A stretch of 22,826 bases of DNA from a virus, in IMG/VR virus record IMGVR_UViG_3300040808_001371, positions 1-22,826 of that record, one strand, 5' to 3'. The translations under genes were made by a program, and so were the position numbers. Positions within the stretch are counted from its first letter, which is position 1. Each line of letters opens with the position of its first letter. Under the pieces are notes generated by a model, which searched no databases, had not been told where the DNA came from, and saw only the letters and a list, made by a program, of their open reading frames with translations. Positions 8,125 through 14,390 of the stretch are shown one piece after another.

Positions 8125-8647
8125 TTTTAACTTCCTTTAGCTTGACAGGGGGAACGCTCACTGTTCGCCACGTTTTCCCAGTTACTGCGTCGTATGCTGT
8201 CAGCTTCTTTAACCCCATGCCTTCAGCGACACTCATGAATGGCTCACCAGCGGCAACCCTCAATCTCATCTCAGATACCAAGGCTTCTGTTAGTTTTGCA
8301 TTGTGATGCTTTTCACCAGGATGCGCACCAAAGGCGGTTCCGTGCTTATACCTATCATGGGCGTTTTCAAGCCTTGTAGCCCAGCGCAGGTTTGAAACGC
8401 AGTTGTTCAAGTTGTTCCCATCGTTGTGTGCAACGTCAAGATTTTCCCATCCTTCTGGAAGACCAATCCATGCCATTGCCACAAGCCGGTGAACGTTTCT
8501 CCAGTGATATTTTCCAGACCTGTAAAGCCCAACACTCTTGTATCCAAATCGGTGCTTTGGCTTCAAAATCTTCTGAAACCGTTTGCTTTTGACATCGCCA
8601 GTTGCGCTGACCTCATAGCCATCAAAAGTTGGTATTGCCTTGAACAT
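8114..8647 (-). CDS. HNH homing-type endonuclease with NUMOD4 domain
   Basis: A 177-residue protein. The start chosen is the ATG at 8647 because GGAGG lies six bases before it; a longer in-frame version to 8680 has no such site. The N-terminus MFKAIPTFDGYEVSATGDVK is NUMOD4-like. The HNH core is visible in YHWRNVHRLVAMAWIG, LDVAHNDGNNLNNCVSNLRW and TRLENAHDRY, with histidines, Asp and Asn at the expected places for the beta-beta-alpha metal site. A C-terminal helix-turn-helix-like part (AKLTEALVSEMRLRV and SVAEGMGLKK) may bind DNA. Free-standing enzymes of this type are usually selfish homing endonucleases. GC is lower than in the neighbours, and the gene lies between a methyltransferase and the remnant of another, which fits mobility. 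Confidence 0.88.
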   Translation of the reverse strand: MFKAIPTFDGYEVSATGDVKSKRFQKILKPKHRFGYKSVGLYRSGKYHWRNVHRLVAMAWIGLPEGWENLDVAHNDGNNLNNCVSNLRWATRLENAHDRYKHGTAFGAHPGEKHHNAKLTEALVSEMRLRVAAGEPFMSVAEGMGLKKLTAYDAVTGKTWRTVSVPPVKLKEVKNAV

Positions 8648-8774
8648 TGATTGCCTCCACTTCACAGGCACAATAACCAAACTTTAGCCAGTTCGCAAAC
8701 CTAAACCGAACTTCCAAGGCATACGGAATGAGATCAGCTACAGAAATTGTTTTATACGCGGGAAAATCACTCAT
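8622..8774 (-). pseudogene. N-terminal remnant of a second ParB-like methyltransferase gene
   Basis: A 50-codon frame starting at the ATG at 8774, coupled by an ATGA overlap to the upstream gene and preceded by GGAGGA. The first 19 residues, MSDFPAYKTISVADLIPYA, look like the N-terminus of phage ParB-domain methyltransferases, which normally go on with a basic RNxRTH box. Here the sequence diverges at about 8717 into an unrelated, Phe/Trp/Cys-containing tail that ends at 8622, after overlapping the HNH start by 26 nt. I read this as a truncated gene cut by arrival of the HNH/methyltransferase segment. It could still be translated as a short peptide. Confidence 0.55.
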
Positions 8775-9073
8775 TCCTCCGCCACCTCTGCTGCAAGGGC
8801 GCATTCGTATTCGATGCCAGTGTAAGCCATTCCATCGACATAGCTGTCGCGGTGCGTTGGGTTGTGGAACCGGCGTGCGATCTTGGTGGCTTGGTGCAGG
8901 AGTGCGACTTCGCGGGCTGTGATGTCGCGTCCGGTGATGGCGTTGAAGATGTTGGCGATGTGCTGATGGTTTGCGACGGGATCGCCGTAGGCGCGGTTCC
9001 GGTCGCCACCTGTTAGGTCTGCCGCGTCCTCAAGGCAGGCCATGCGCGGTGGAGGGATGTCGTCGTGGGTCAT
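8771..9073 (-). CDS. DUF6378-like conserved phage protein
   Basis: A 100-residue protein. The start at 9073 is chosen because AGGAGG stands six bases upstream; an in-frame ATG at 9094 lacks this. The body carries TGGDRNRAYGDPVANHQHIA, IFNAITGRDITAREVALLHQ and RDSYVDGMAYTGIEYECALA, a pattern I recognise as a small domain common in phages and assigned to DUF6378. The function is unknown. Predicted helical, soluble. It is the second gene of the leftward operon and is coupled by an ATGA overlap to the truncated reading frame that follows. Confidence 0.75.
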   Translation of the reverse strand: MTHDDIPPPRMACLEDAADLTGGDRNRAYGDPVANHQHIANIFNAITGRDITAREVALLHQATKIARRFHNPTHRDSYVDGMAYTGIEYECALAAEVAEE

Positions 9074-9165
9074 AGTGCGCCTCCTGCGGGCCATCCTGAT
9101 GGGTTGGTGCGAGGGCAGGGAAGTCAGGTTCTTCCGGTTCCCTCCGTCGAGGTAGCCCGCGCCGA

Positions 9166-9357
9166 TCAGCGTATTGCGTTTCTCGGGTCGCTGTCAACAC
9201 TCTCCGACAGATACGCAATAGCCGTTAGTGCGCCAAGGATGAGCCGGTCGAGGCTGACGCCATGCTCGGCGCAGATTTCGAAGAACTCAAGCGCGAGGTC
9301 TGTTTCGTGGATCACGTCCTGACCGGGTTCGAAGGAGATGAAGCATTCGGTTTGCAT
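9166..9357 (-). CDS. Small acidic hypothetical protein
   Basis: A 63-residue frame, MQTECFISFEPGQDVIHETD onward, acidic and helical, with LEFFEICAEHGVSLDRLILG. It would be the first gene of the leftward operon, starting at the edge of the divergent non-coding region. No Shine-Dalgarno sequence is visible before the ATG (the preceding bases are pyrimidine-rich), so either it is leaderless or weakly translated, or the start is wrong. No family recognised. The 92-nt gap after it holds no other supported gene. Confidence 0.5.
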   Translation of the reverse strand: MQTECFISFEPGQDVIHETDLALEFFEICAEHGVSLDRLILGALTAIAYLSESVDSDPRNAIR

Positions 9358-9647
9358 GTGGGAAGGGTATCACAGGATTGTGGCCACGCAAGATGGGATC
9401 GGGTGGGCTGAATAAGTTTATAAATTCTTCTCCATAAGGGATGTAGGTAGTATCCCCCATAGAGAGGGTAGGTAGAGAGAGTATATATAATAAAATAAAA
9501 AAATATCTCTCTTATATATATAGTAGGCTCAGACCCCTTGTTTCCTTGGGGTTTCGGCATCGCAATTCATTTGTTCGTGGCATCATTGATTTCTACAAAT
9601 TTGAAAGGCGCGCGGCATTTCCTCGTAACCCGAAAAATCGGATTGGC

Positions 9648-9677
9648 TTGACCTTGCCAATTAATGCCGTGTATCAA
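9648..9677 (+). promoter_or_regulatory. Rightward promoter for the primase operon, with overlapping dyad
   Basis: -35 TTGACC (9648-9653), 18-bp spacer, -10 TATCAA (9672-9677). A perfect inverted repeat, ATGCCG at 9664-9669 and CGGCAT at 9681-9686 with 11 bp between, is centred on the -10 box, a good place for a repressor. Transcription would start at about 9684, just before the leader hairpin. Judged by sequence match only. Confidence 0.45.
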
Positions 9678-9688
9678 GATCGGCATGA

Positions 9689-9719
9689 AAAGGCCCCGCG
9701 CAGCGGGAACTGCCGGGGC
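9689..9719. other. Strong leader hairpin upstream of the primase gene
   Basis: GGCCCCG pairs with CGGGGCC, and inside them GCAG pairs with CTGC around a CGGGAA loop, with one bulged C. On the plus strand no U-run follows, so it is probably a leader structure rather than a terminator. On the minus strand the stem is followed by TTTT, so it could block leftward read-through. Confidence 0.5.
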
Positions 9720-9756
9720 CGGGACCGAAACCTTTTGAGAGGAGATCGAGGCTTCG

Positions 9757-12042
9757 ATGCGTGATAACATATCAGACACCCATGAGCAGGCCAAGAGATA
9801 CCATGAGATGAGCTGGGCGCTTGTTGGCATTCCTGCGGGCAGCAAGGCACCCACGACATTTGGATGGCAGCAGCGCGCCACGCCGCCGGAATATTGGGTT
9901 GATCATCCCAGCCACAACATCGGCCTGCTGCACTCTCTGAGCGGGACGTGCGCGCTTGACATTGATCACATGGCGCACACGCGGCTGATTTGCGAGGCGC
10001 TGAATATTGATCTGGATGCAATCCTTGCGTCGGCTCCGAGAATCGTGGGCAGGCCGGATCGCGGGAAGGTTCTGTTTCGCGTGCCGGATGGCGTCGATCT
10101 GACGACGCGCAAGATAAGCTGGCCGGTGGAGGGCGATCCGCGCAAGACGGAAGTGATATTCGAACTGCGCGCCGGATCGGTGCAGGACGTGCTGCCGCCG
10201 TCGATCCATCCTGACACGGGCAATGCGTATCACTGGGCCGGGGTTGCGCCGGAGGATATCGGCCCGGTGCCGGATCAATTGCTGACGATCTGGACGGAGT
10301 GGGATCGGTTTCGCCCCCAGTTGATGGAATTATGCCCTTGGGCGCGGGAGAAGCCGTTCAAGCCACCTCAGAAGCCCCGCAAGGCTGGCAATGAGGGTGA
10401 GAGCGTCATTGAGGCTTACAACGCCTCCACGGGCGTTGTGGAGGCTCTTGAGGCGGTTGGATACCGCCGCTTCGGCAATCGCTGGCTGTCGCCCAACTCT
10501 TCGAGTGGCATTCCTGGTGTTGTGGTTTTTGATGATGGGCGGGCCTACAGCCATCATGCGTCTGATCCGTTTGACCCGGCCCATAGTTTCGATGCGTTCG
10601 AGGTGTTCTGCCAATATGAGCATCTGGGCAACATGACAGCGGCTGTGCGGGCGGCTGGGGAGGCTCTGGATATTAGGCAGCTACCATCGGCCCCGAGCGA
10701 GGAAGAGCGGGAGATGTCGCGCCACGGTGCCAAGGTGGCGGAACTGATCATGTCATCGAAGGATGTGCCGAAACATTTGCTGACCGTGCCGGGGGTGCTG
10801 GGTGAGGTGGTGAAGTATTCGGCGCGGACGTGCATTATCAGCCAGCCGCAGTTTGATGTGCAGACGGCCTTGGCGCTCGGGTCTGTGCTGATGGGGCGTC
10901 GGTTCGTGACGGACAATCGAAACATGACGGGCTTGTATTTCCTCAATGTGGCCAAGACCGGCACGGGCAAGGAGCATGCCAATACGGTCATCGAGGATGT
11001 GCTTGAGGCGTCGGGCCTGATTGGCCTGCGCGGCCCGAATGGCTACACATCCGCCACAGGCGTTCTGTCGGTTTTGAAGGACAAGCCATGCCATATCACG
11101 GTGATTGATGAATTCGGATCGTATCTCCAGAGCGCGGCGGCAAAGGGCAATCAGCACCGGGCTGATGCAATGGTGATGCTGATGGAGGCATTCGGGCGGC
11201 AGACGAAGACGCTGCGGAACCTGGGCTATGCCACCCTGAGCCTGAACGACAGTCAGAAGAAAGCGATGACGGTCGAAATACGGTCGCCATCCATCACGCT
11301 GATCGGCATGACAACGCCGGAGACGTTTTATGATGCCATTGGGTCGAAGGACGTGGCGAGCGGGTTTCTGAACCGGCTTCTGATCGTGGAAAGTCGTCGC
11401 CCGCGTGAGGTGTCGAGAACGCCGGAACTGATTGACGTGCCGGAGAACGTGATTGCATGGGCAAGGGCAACGGCTGCGGCAGTGGCCGAGGATGCGGGCG
11501 ATCTGACGGACAACGGGCATGAATTTCCGCCTGATCCCATCATGGTGCCATTCAGCGGGGCGGCGCGCGATTTGTTTCGGGAATATGAGCGGACAATCAT
11601 CGAGCGGCAGAACTCAACGGAACACCTGGCGCTGGCGGACATGATGAACCGTTCGCGCGAAATCGCGATGCGCCTGAGCCTGATCGTGGCGCACAGCATG
11701 GGCGAGAGGGAAATTGATGTTGTCGCCGCTCAATGGGGCATTGATTACGTTGATTTCTACTTGCGCCAGACGCTTGATGCCATGTCCGTCAATATCAGCG
11801 AAGGCGGAACGGATGAAATCCGCAAGAAGATCGCGGCGGCAATCGAGAAAGCCGGAACGGCTGGCCTCAAGATCAACGAACTGATCAAGGAGGTTCCCAA
11901 ATTGGGAAATCTGAAGAAATACGAACGCGACGGCGTTCTGGCGATGGTGTGCGAGGATTTCCCCATCGAGCGGCTGCAACAGAAGTCAGAAAGCGGGCGC
12001 GGACGCCCGGCTGTCATTCACAGGTGGATCGGGGAGGGTTAA
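9757..12042 (+). CDS. Bifunctional primase-polymerase/helicase protein
   Basis: A 761-residue replication protein. N-terminal archaeo-eukaryotic primase (prim-pol) domain, residues ~10-180: catalytic acids in CALDIDHM (D68, D70) and the S-x-H motif in PPSIHPDTG (S149, H151). Middle and C-terminal part, ~320-690: P-loop ATPase of the DUF3987-like helicase type, with Walker A AKTGTGKEH (K405) and Walker B ITVIDEFGS (D451, E452). The C-terminal ~70 residues look like a winged helix (GLKINELIKEVPKLGNLKKY). It would open duplex DNA and lay primers for phage replication. GAGG lies five bases before the ATG, and another AGGAG is slightly further up. It is the first gene of the rightward early operon. 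Its stop shares the palindrome TTAA with the stop of the converging gene. Confidence 0.9.
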   Translation: MRDNISDTHEQAKRYHEMSWALVGIPAGSKAPTTFGWQQRATPPEYWVDHPSHNIGLLHSLSGTCALDIDHMAHTRLICEALNIDLDAILASAPRIVGRPDRGKVLFRVPDGVDLTTRKISWPVEGDPRKTEVIFELRAGSVQDVLPPSIHPDTGNAYHWAGVAPEDIGPVPDQLLTIWTEWDRFRPQLMELCPWAREKPFKPPQKPRKAGNEGESVIEAYNASTGVVEALEAVGYRRFGNRWLSPNSSSGIPGVVVFDDGRAYSHHASDPFDPAHSFDAFEVFCQYEHLGNMTAAVRAAGEALDIRQLPSAPSEEEREMSRHGAKVAELIMSSKDVPKHLLTVPGVLGEVVKYSARTCIISQPQFDVQTALALGSVLMGRRFVTDNRNMTGLYFLNVAKTGTGKEHANTVIEDVLEASGLIGLRGPNGYTSATGVLSVLKDKPCHITVIDEFGSYLQSAAAKGNQHRADAMVMLMEAFGRQTKTLRNLGYATLSLNDSQKKAMTVEIRSPSITLIGMTTPETFYDAIGSKDVASGFLNRLLIVESRRPREVSRTPELIDVPENVIAWARATAAAVAEDAGDLTDNGHEFPPDPIMVPFSGAARDLFREYERTIIERQNSTEHLALADMMNRSREIAMRLSLIVAHSMGEREIDVVAAQWGIDYVDFYLRQTLDAMSVNISEGGTDEIRKKIAAAIEKAGTAGLKINELIKEVPKLGNLKKYERDGVLAMVCEDFPIERLQQKSESGRGRPAVIHRWIGEG

Positions 12043-12242
12043 AACATCGGCCTCCACTCAAGTGGCTGCGGCTTGGCCCGTTCATAAGTCAAGCCGCCAT
12101 CATCCTCATCCCAATACACCCACGCCTCCATGAATGGCGCGTCATCATAGGCGACAGCCATCTCAACACCGCCACACACGCCGATGATCGGTGCGCCATT
12201 CTTGGGTGCGTTTTCGATTGGCTGATATTTGTATTTGGCCAT
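12039..12242 (-). CDS. Small hypothetical protein of the HTH cassette
   Basis: A 67-residue protein, MAKYKYQPIENAPKNGAPII onward. The start at 12242 has GGGAGG seven bases upstream and overlaps the stop of the HTH gene (ATGA). The pattern of a QPIENAPKNG start, short beta strands and a closing LEWRPMF is reminiscent of the DUF551-like group of small phage proteins (an xPIxxAPKDG start and a W-rich end). Function unknown. It faces the primase gene and the two share a TTAA stop, leaving no room for a terminator. Probably co-expressed with the regulator. Confidence 0.65.
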   Translation of the reverse strand: MAKYKYQPIENAPKNGAPIIGVCGGVEMAVAYDDAPFMEAWVYWDEDDGGLTYERAKPQPLEWRPMF

Positions 12243-12427
12243 CAGATGTCCTCCCTGAAATAATCCGACAGGGCGCGCCACGTGCGCAGGGTGATATTGT
12301 CATCGCCATCAGCGATCCGCTTGACGGTCGGATGCGACAGGCCGGAACGCTTTGCCACAAGCGGCAATCGACGATCTTCTAGCTTGCGCCGGATGGTTTC
12401 AATCGGCATGAGATCGGTGGTTTGCAT
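12242..12427 (-). CDS. Small Cro/CI-type helix-turn-helix regulator
   Basis: A 61-residue protein starting MQTTDLMPIETIRRKLED. The start at 12427 is supported by AAGGA upstream. The longer open frame that runs on to 12847 overlaps the opposite-strand gene and is not real. The HTH is in LPLVAKRSGLSHPTVKRIAD followed by TLRTWRALSDYF, the usual Cro/XRE arrangement, and no other domain is present, so it is Cro-like in size. It is transcribed away from the recombination cassette, from a promoter that overlaps the opposing promoter, which suggests it represses one or both. An anti-repressor or a full CI repressor is not seen in the window. Confidence 0.85.
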   Translation of the reverse strand: MQTTDLMPIETIRRKLEDRRLPLVAKRSGLSHPTVKRIADGDDNITLRTWRALSDYFREDI

Positions 12428-12457
12428 ATTTTTTTCCTTTAGTATGTAAAAACGCGC

Positions 12458-12490
12458 TTGCAATATGGGATAAAAGACATTTATGGTCAA
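12458..12490. promoter_or_regulatory. Face-to-face overlapping promoters with central operator dyad
   Basis: Leftward: TTGACC (12485-12490), 17-bp spacer, CATATT (12462-12467), driving the HTH gene. Rightward: TTGCAA (12458-12463), 18-bp spacer, TATGGT (12482-12487), driving the recombination cassette. The two occupy the same DNA, so polymerase can use only one at a time. A perfect dyad, ATAAA-N5-TTTAT at 12470-12484, lies in the shared spacer and is the best operator candidate for the HTH protein. Confidence 0.55.
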
Positions 12491-12520
12491 TCCTGTTGGA
12501 AGAAGAAAAGGAGTTGCGAG

Positions 12521-12901
12521 ATGAGCAACATTGACGGCCTTTTGGCCGATTGGCTTGACGCGAAAGCGGCAGAGCAAAAGGCGCAGGCACTGCGCTACAA
12601 GATCGAGGCGGAAATCACAGCCGCCTTTGATACGAAGCCCGAAGGGGCGATCACCCACAAGACGGATCAACACAAGGTCACGCTGACGCAGCCCGTCACG
12701 CGCAAGCTGGATATCATGGCTTGGGACAAGGTGCGTGATCTTTGCCCTGCGGACATGCAGCCGATCAAGGTGAAGGTCGAAGCCGATGCGGCGGGGTGCA
12801 AATGGCTTGCTGCAAATAAGCCGGAACTCTGGGCGAAGATCGCCCAAGCATTCGAAACCAAGCCCGGCAAGATCGGGGTCAAGGTGGAGAAGCTGGCATG
12901 A
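12521..12901 (+). CDS. Conserved phage protein of the recombination operon, function unknown
   Basis: A 126-residue protein, MSNIDGLLADWLDAKAAEQK onward. The start at 12521 is set by GGAG seven bases upstream; an open frame from 12458 would begin in the promoter. The N-terminal ~40 residues are a long Ala/Glu-rich helix (possible coiled coil). The middle has THKTDQHKVTLTQPVTRKLD, and the end has FETKPGKIGVKVEKLA. I have seen similar proteins beside Sak4-like ATPases and DUF669 genes, but know no function. First gene of the cassette; its stop overlaps the next ATG by four bases. Confidence 0.75.
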   Translation: MSNIDGLLADWLDAKAAEQKAQALRYKIEAEITAAFDTKPEGAITHKTDQHKVTLTQPVTRKLDIMAWDKVRDLCPADMQPIKVKVEADAAGCKWLAANKPELWAKIAQAFETKPGKIGVKVEKLA

Positions 12902-13125
12902 TTATTCGGATCGAGGCCGAAGACGGTCAGGACTTCTTTGTCGGCTGCGATGAGCAGACCGGCAGTATCAAGATGGGCATTCTCTCTGATCGGGGGAACG
13001 GTCAGCGTGTCGTTGCCGATCACTTCACCATCGAAGAAGCCAAGGCGGCAATCGCTGCCTTGGAATTTGCAATCAGGATCGCGGAAGCAGAGCGCGAAGA
13101 AATGGAGGCCCGCAATGGCCATTAA
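12898..13125 (+). CDS. Small acidic hypothetical protein
   Basis: A 75-residue protein, MIIRIEAEDGQDFFVGCDEQ onward, with a beta-rich start and a C-terminal helix EEAKAAIAALEFAIRIAEAE that could be a coiled coil. It starts in an ATGA overlap with the previous gene, and its 3' end overlaps the ATPase start by 11 nt, so translation of the three is probably coupled. No family recognised. Confidence 0.7.
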   Translation: MIIRIEAEDGQDFFVGCDEQTGSIKMGILSDRGNGQRVVADHFTIEEAKAAIAALEFAIRIAEAEREEMEARNGH

Positions 13126-13873
13126 CTTATCCCAACTCACAACGCCCAGCGGGCAGCGTCCGATCATCGTGACGCTTTTCGGCGAGGGCGGGACCGGCAA
13201 GACAACGCTGGCCGCAATGTTTCCGAAACCGGTGATCATCAGAACAGAGGACGGCACGCAGAGCCTTCAAGGCAATGATGGCGTTCATCTTTTTCCGCTT
13301 GCAACCAGCACCAAGGACGTGCTGGACGCCATCGAGGCGCTGGCCACGCAAGAGCATGACTTCAAGACGCTGGTGATCGACAGCATCACGCAGCTTGCCA
13401 CGATGATCGAGCATGAGATCGTCGAGGCCGATCCCAAGGCCAAGAGCATCAACCAAGCCGGTGGCGGATATGGTGCCGGTTACAGCACGGCCAGCGAGAT
13501 GCATCGCAAAGTGCGCGATTGGGCTGGCGCATTGGCCTATGAGAAAGGCATGAATGTCGTCTTTATCGGTCACGCTGATACCGAGACGATGGACCTGCCG
13601 GACATGGATCAATACACGCGCTATTCGGTTCGCCTGCACAAGAAGAGCTTGCCGCATTACACTGACAATGTGGATGCGGTCTGCATGGTGCGGCTCAAGA
13701 CATTCACGCGCGAAGGCTCTGGCGACAAGAAGCGCGCGATCAGCACCGGCGAGCGTGAAATCATCTGCCACCCGCAGGCGGCGTCTGTAACGAAGAACCG
13801 CTTCAACATCACCGAGCCGCTGCCGTTCACATTCGACGGCGGCAATCCCTTTGAACAATGGGTCATGAAGTAA
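13115..13873 (+). CDS. RecA-like AAA ATPase (Sak4-like recombinase candidate)
   Basis: A 252-residue protein. The start at 13115 is fixed by GGAGG six bases upstream; the frame is open further up only as a shadow of the previous gene. Walker A is GEGGTGKTT (K29) and Walker B is TLVIDSIT (D89), followed by MNVVFIGHAD, a sensor-like strand. The compact single-domain form with AAA_24-type motifs is that of phage Sak4-like proteins, which work with a single-strand binding protein in annealing or recombination. The next gene is a DUF669-like putative ssDNA-binding protein, which supports this. Alternatively it is a general phage NTP-binding protein. The exact recombinase activity is inferred. Confidence 0.85.
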   Translation: MAINLSQLTTPSGQRPIIVTLFGEGGTGKTTLAAMFPKPVIIRTEDGTQSLQGNDGVHLFPLATSTKDVLDAIEALATQEHDFKTLVIDSITQLATMIEHEIVEADPKAKSINQAGGGYGAGYSTASEMHRKVRDWAGALAYEKGMNVVFIGHADTETMDLPDMDQYTRYSVRLHKKSLPHYTDNVDAVCMVRLKTFTREGSGDKKRAISTGEREIICHPQAASVTKNRFNITEPLPFTFDGGNPFEQWVMK

Positions 13874-13885
13874 GGAGAAAACATC

Positions 13886-14338
13886 ATGGACTTGAATGGT
13901 TTTAACGCAGCCGAGATCGATCCGAATACGGTCTACGAGCCAATTCCGGCAGGCTGGTATAAGGTTGTCTTTACCGAGGCCGAGGAAAAGCCAACAAAGG
14001 CGCAGACGGGCAGCTATTTGCAAATCAGTGCCGAGGTGATTGAAGGCGAATATCAGGGGCGCAAGCTGATCGAGCGGCTGAACCTCAACAATCCCAACAG
14101 CACGGCGGTCGAGATTGCCCAGCGCACCCTGTCTGCCATTTGTCGCGGCGTCGGGGTGATGACGCCTCGTCATAGTTCCGACCTGCTCAACAAGCCGATC
14201 ATGGCGAAAGTGGCTGTGAAGCCCGGCGATGGCCAATATGGCCCCTCCAATGAGATCAAGGGCTATGAGGCACCCAACGGCGCTGAACCGACCCCTGCGG
14301 CGGCTCCTGCGGCCTCTACGCCGCCCTGGAAGCGTTGA
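13886..14338 (+). CDS. DUF669-like putative single-stranded DNA-binding protein
   Basis: A 150-residue protein. The start has AAGGAG upstream. Features: EPIPAGWYKVVFTEAEEKPT at the front, SYLQISAEVIEGEYQGRKLI and RLNLNNPNSTAVEIAQRTLS in the core, then an Ala/Pro-rich disordered tail ending TPPWKR. This follows the DUF669 build, a family repeatedly found beside phage recombinases and proposed to bind ssDNA with an OB-like fold. A conserved C-terminal tip after a disordered linker is typical of SSB-like proteins, although here it is basic rather than acidic. It follows the ATPase by 12 nt, and a strong hairpin lies just after it. Confidence 0.78.
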   Translation: MDLNGFNAAEIDPNTVYEPIPAGWYKVVFTEAEEKPTKAQTGSYLQISAEVIEGEYQGRKLIERLNLNNPNSTAVEIAQRTLSAICRGVGVMTPRHSSDLLNKPIMAKVAVKPGDGQYGPSNEIKGYEAPNGAEPTPAAAPAASTPPWKR

Positions 14339-14346
14339 TCAAGGAG

Positions 14347-14367
14347 TGGGGCGGCGTGTCCGCCCCA
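14347..14367. other. Intercistronic hairpin between DUF669-like and nuclease genes
   Basis: TGGGGCGG and CCGCCCCA form a perfect 8-bp stem with a CGTGT loop. There is no U-run after it, so not a standard intrinsic terminator. It may protect the upstream mRNA end or reduce expression of the downstream genes. Confidence 0.55.
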
Positions 14368-14390
14368 TCACTGGATGAACGGAGGGTGAG

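Larger units (their letters stand above)
9358..9756. other. Divergent non-coding region between leftward and rightward operons
   Basis: About 400 bp with no credible gene. From left to right it holds an AT-rich tract (about 9410-9530) with two GTAGGTAG copies (9443-9450 and 9468-9475) and an imperfect AGAGAG/CTCTCT hairpin, then a rightward promoter with an overlapping dyad (9648-9686), then a strong leader hairpin (9689-9719) before the primase gene. It separates late leftward genes from early rightward genes. It is a candidate for control of both operons and, given the AT-rich tract beside a primase, for the replication origin. I saw no clear leftward promoter. Confidence 0.6.

Noticed and set aside
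9312-9560. 82-codon minus-strand frame through the AT-rich tract
   Set aside because: Its composition (Tyr/Ile/Phe-rich, then Pro/Ser) follows the base content; it overlaps a more credible gene and lacks a ribosome site.
9689-9719. Intrinsic terminator for leftward transcription
   Set aside because: On the minus strand a short TTTT follows the stem, but no leftward gene lies upstream of it, so a leader role on the plus strand is more likely.
10753-11520. 255-codon open frame on the minus strand
   Set aside because: Shadow of the primase/helicase gene, rich in His, Arg and Gln with no motifs.
12242-12847. 201-codon version of the HTH gene
   Set aside because: The extra 140 codons lie opposite a real plus-strand gene and the divergent promoters; the ATG at 12427 has a ribosome site.
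13127-14236. Long 369-codon open frame on the minus strand
   Set aside because: It lies opposite the ATPase and DUF669-like genes, has no family features, no ribosome site and a His/Leu/Arg-rich composition typical of antisense frames in high-GC DNA.
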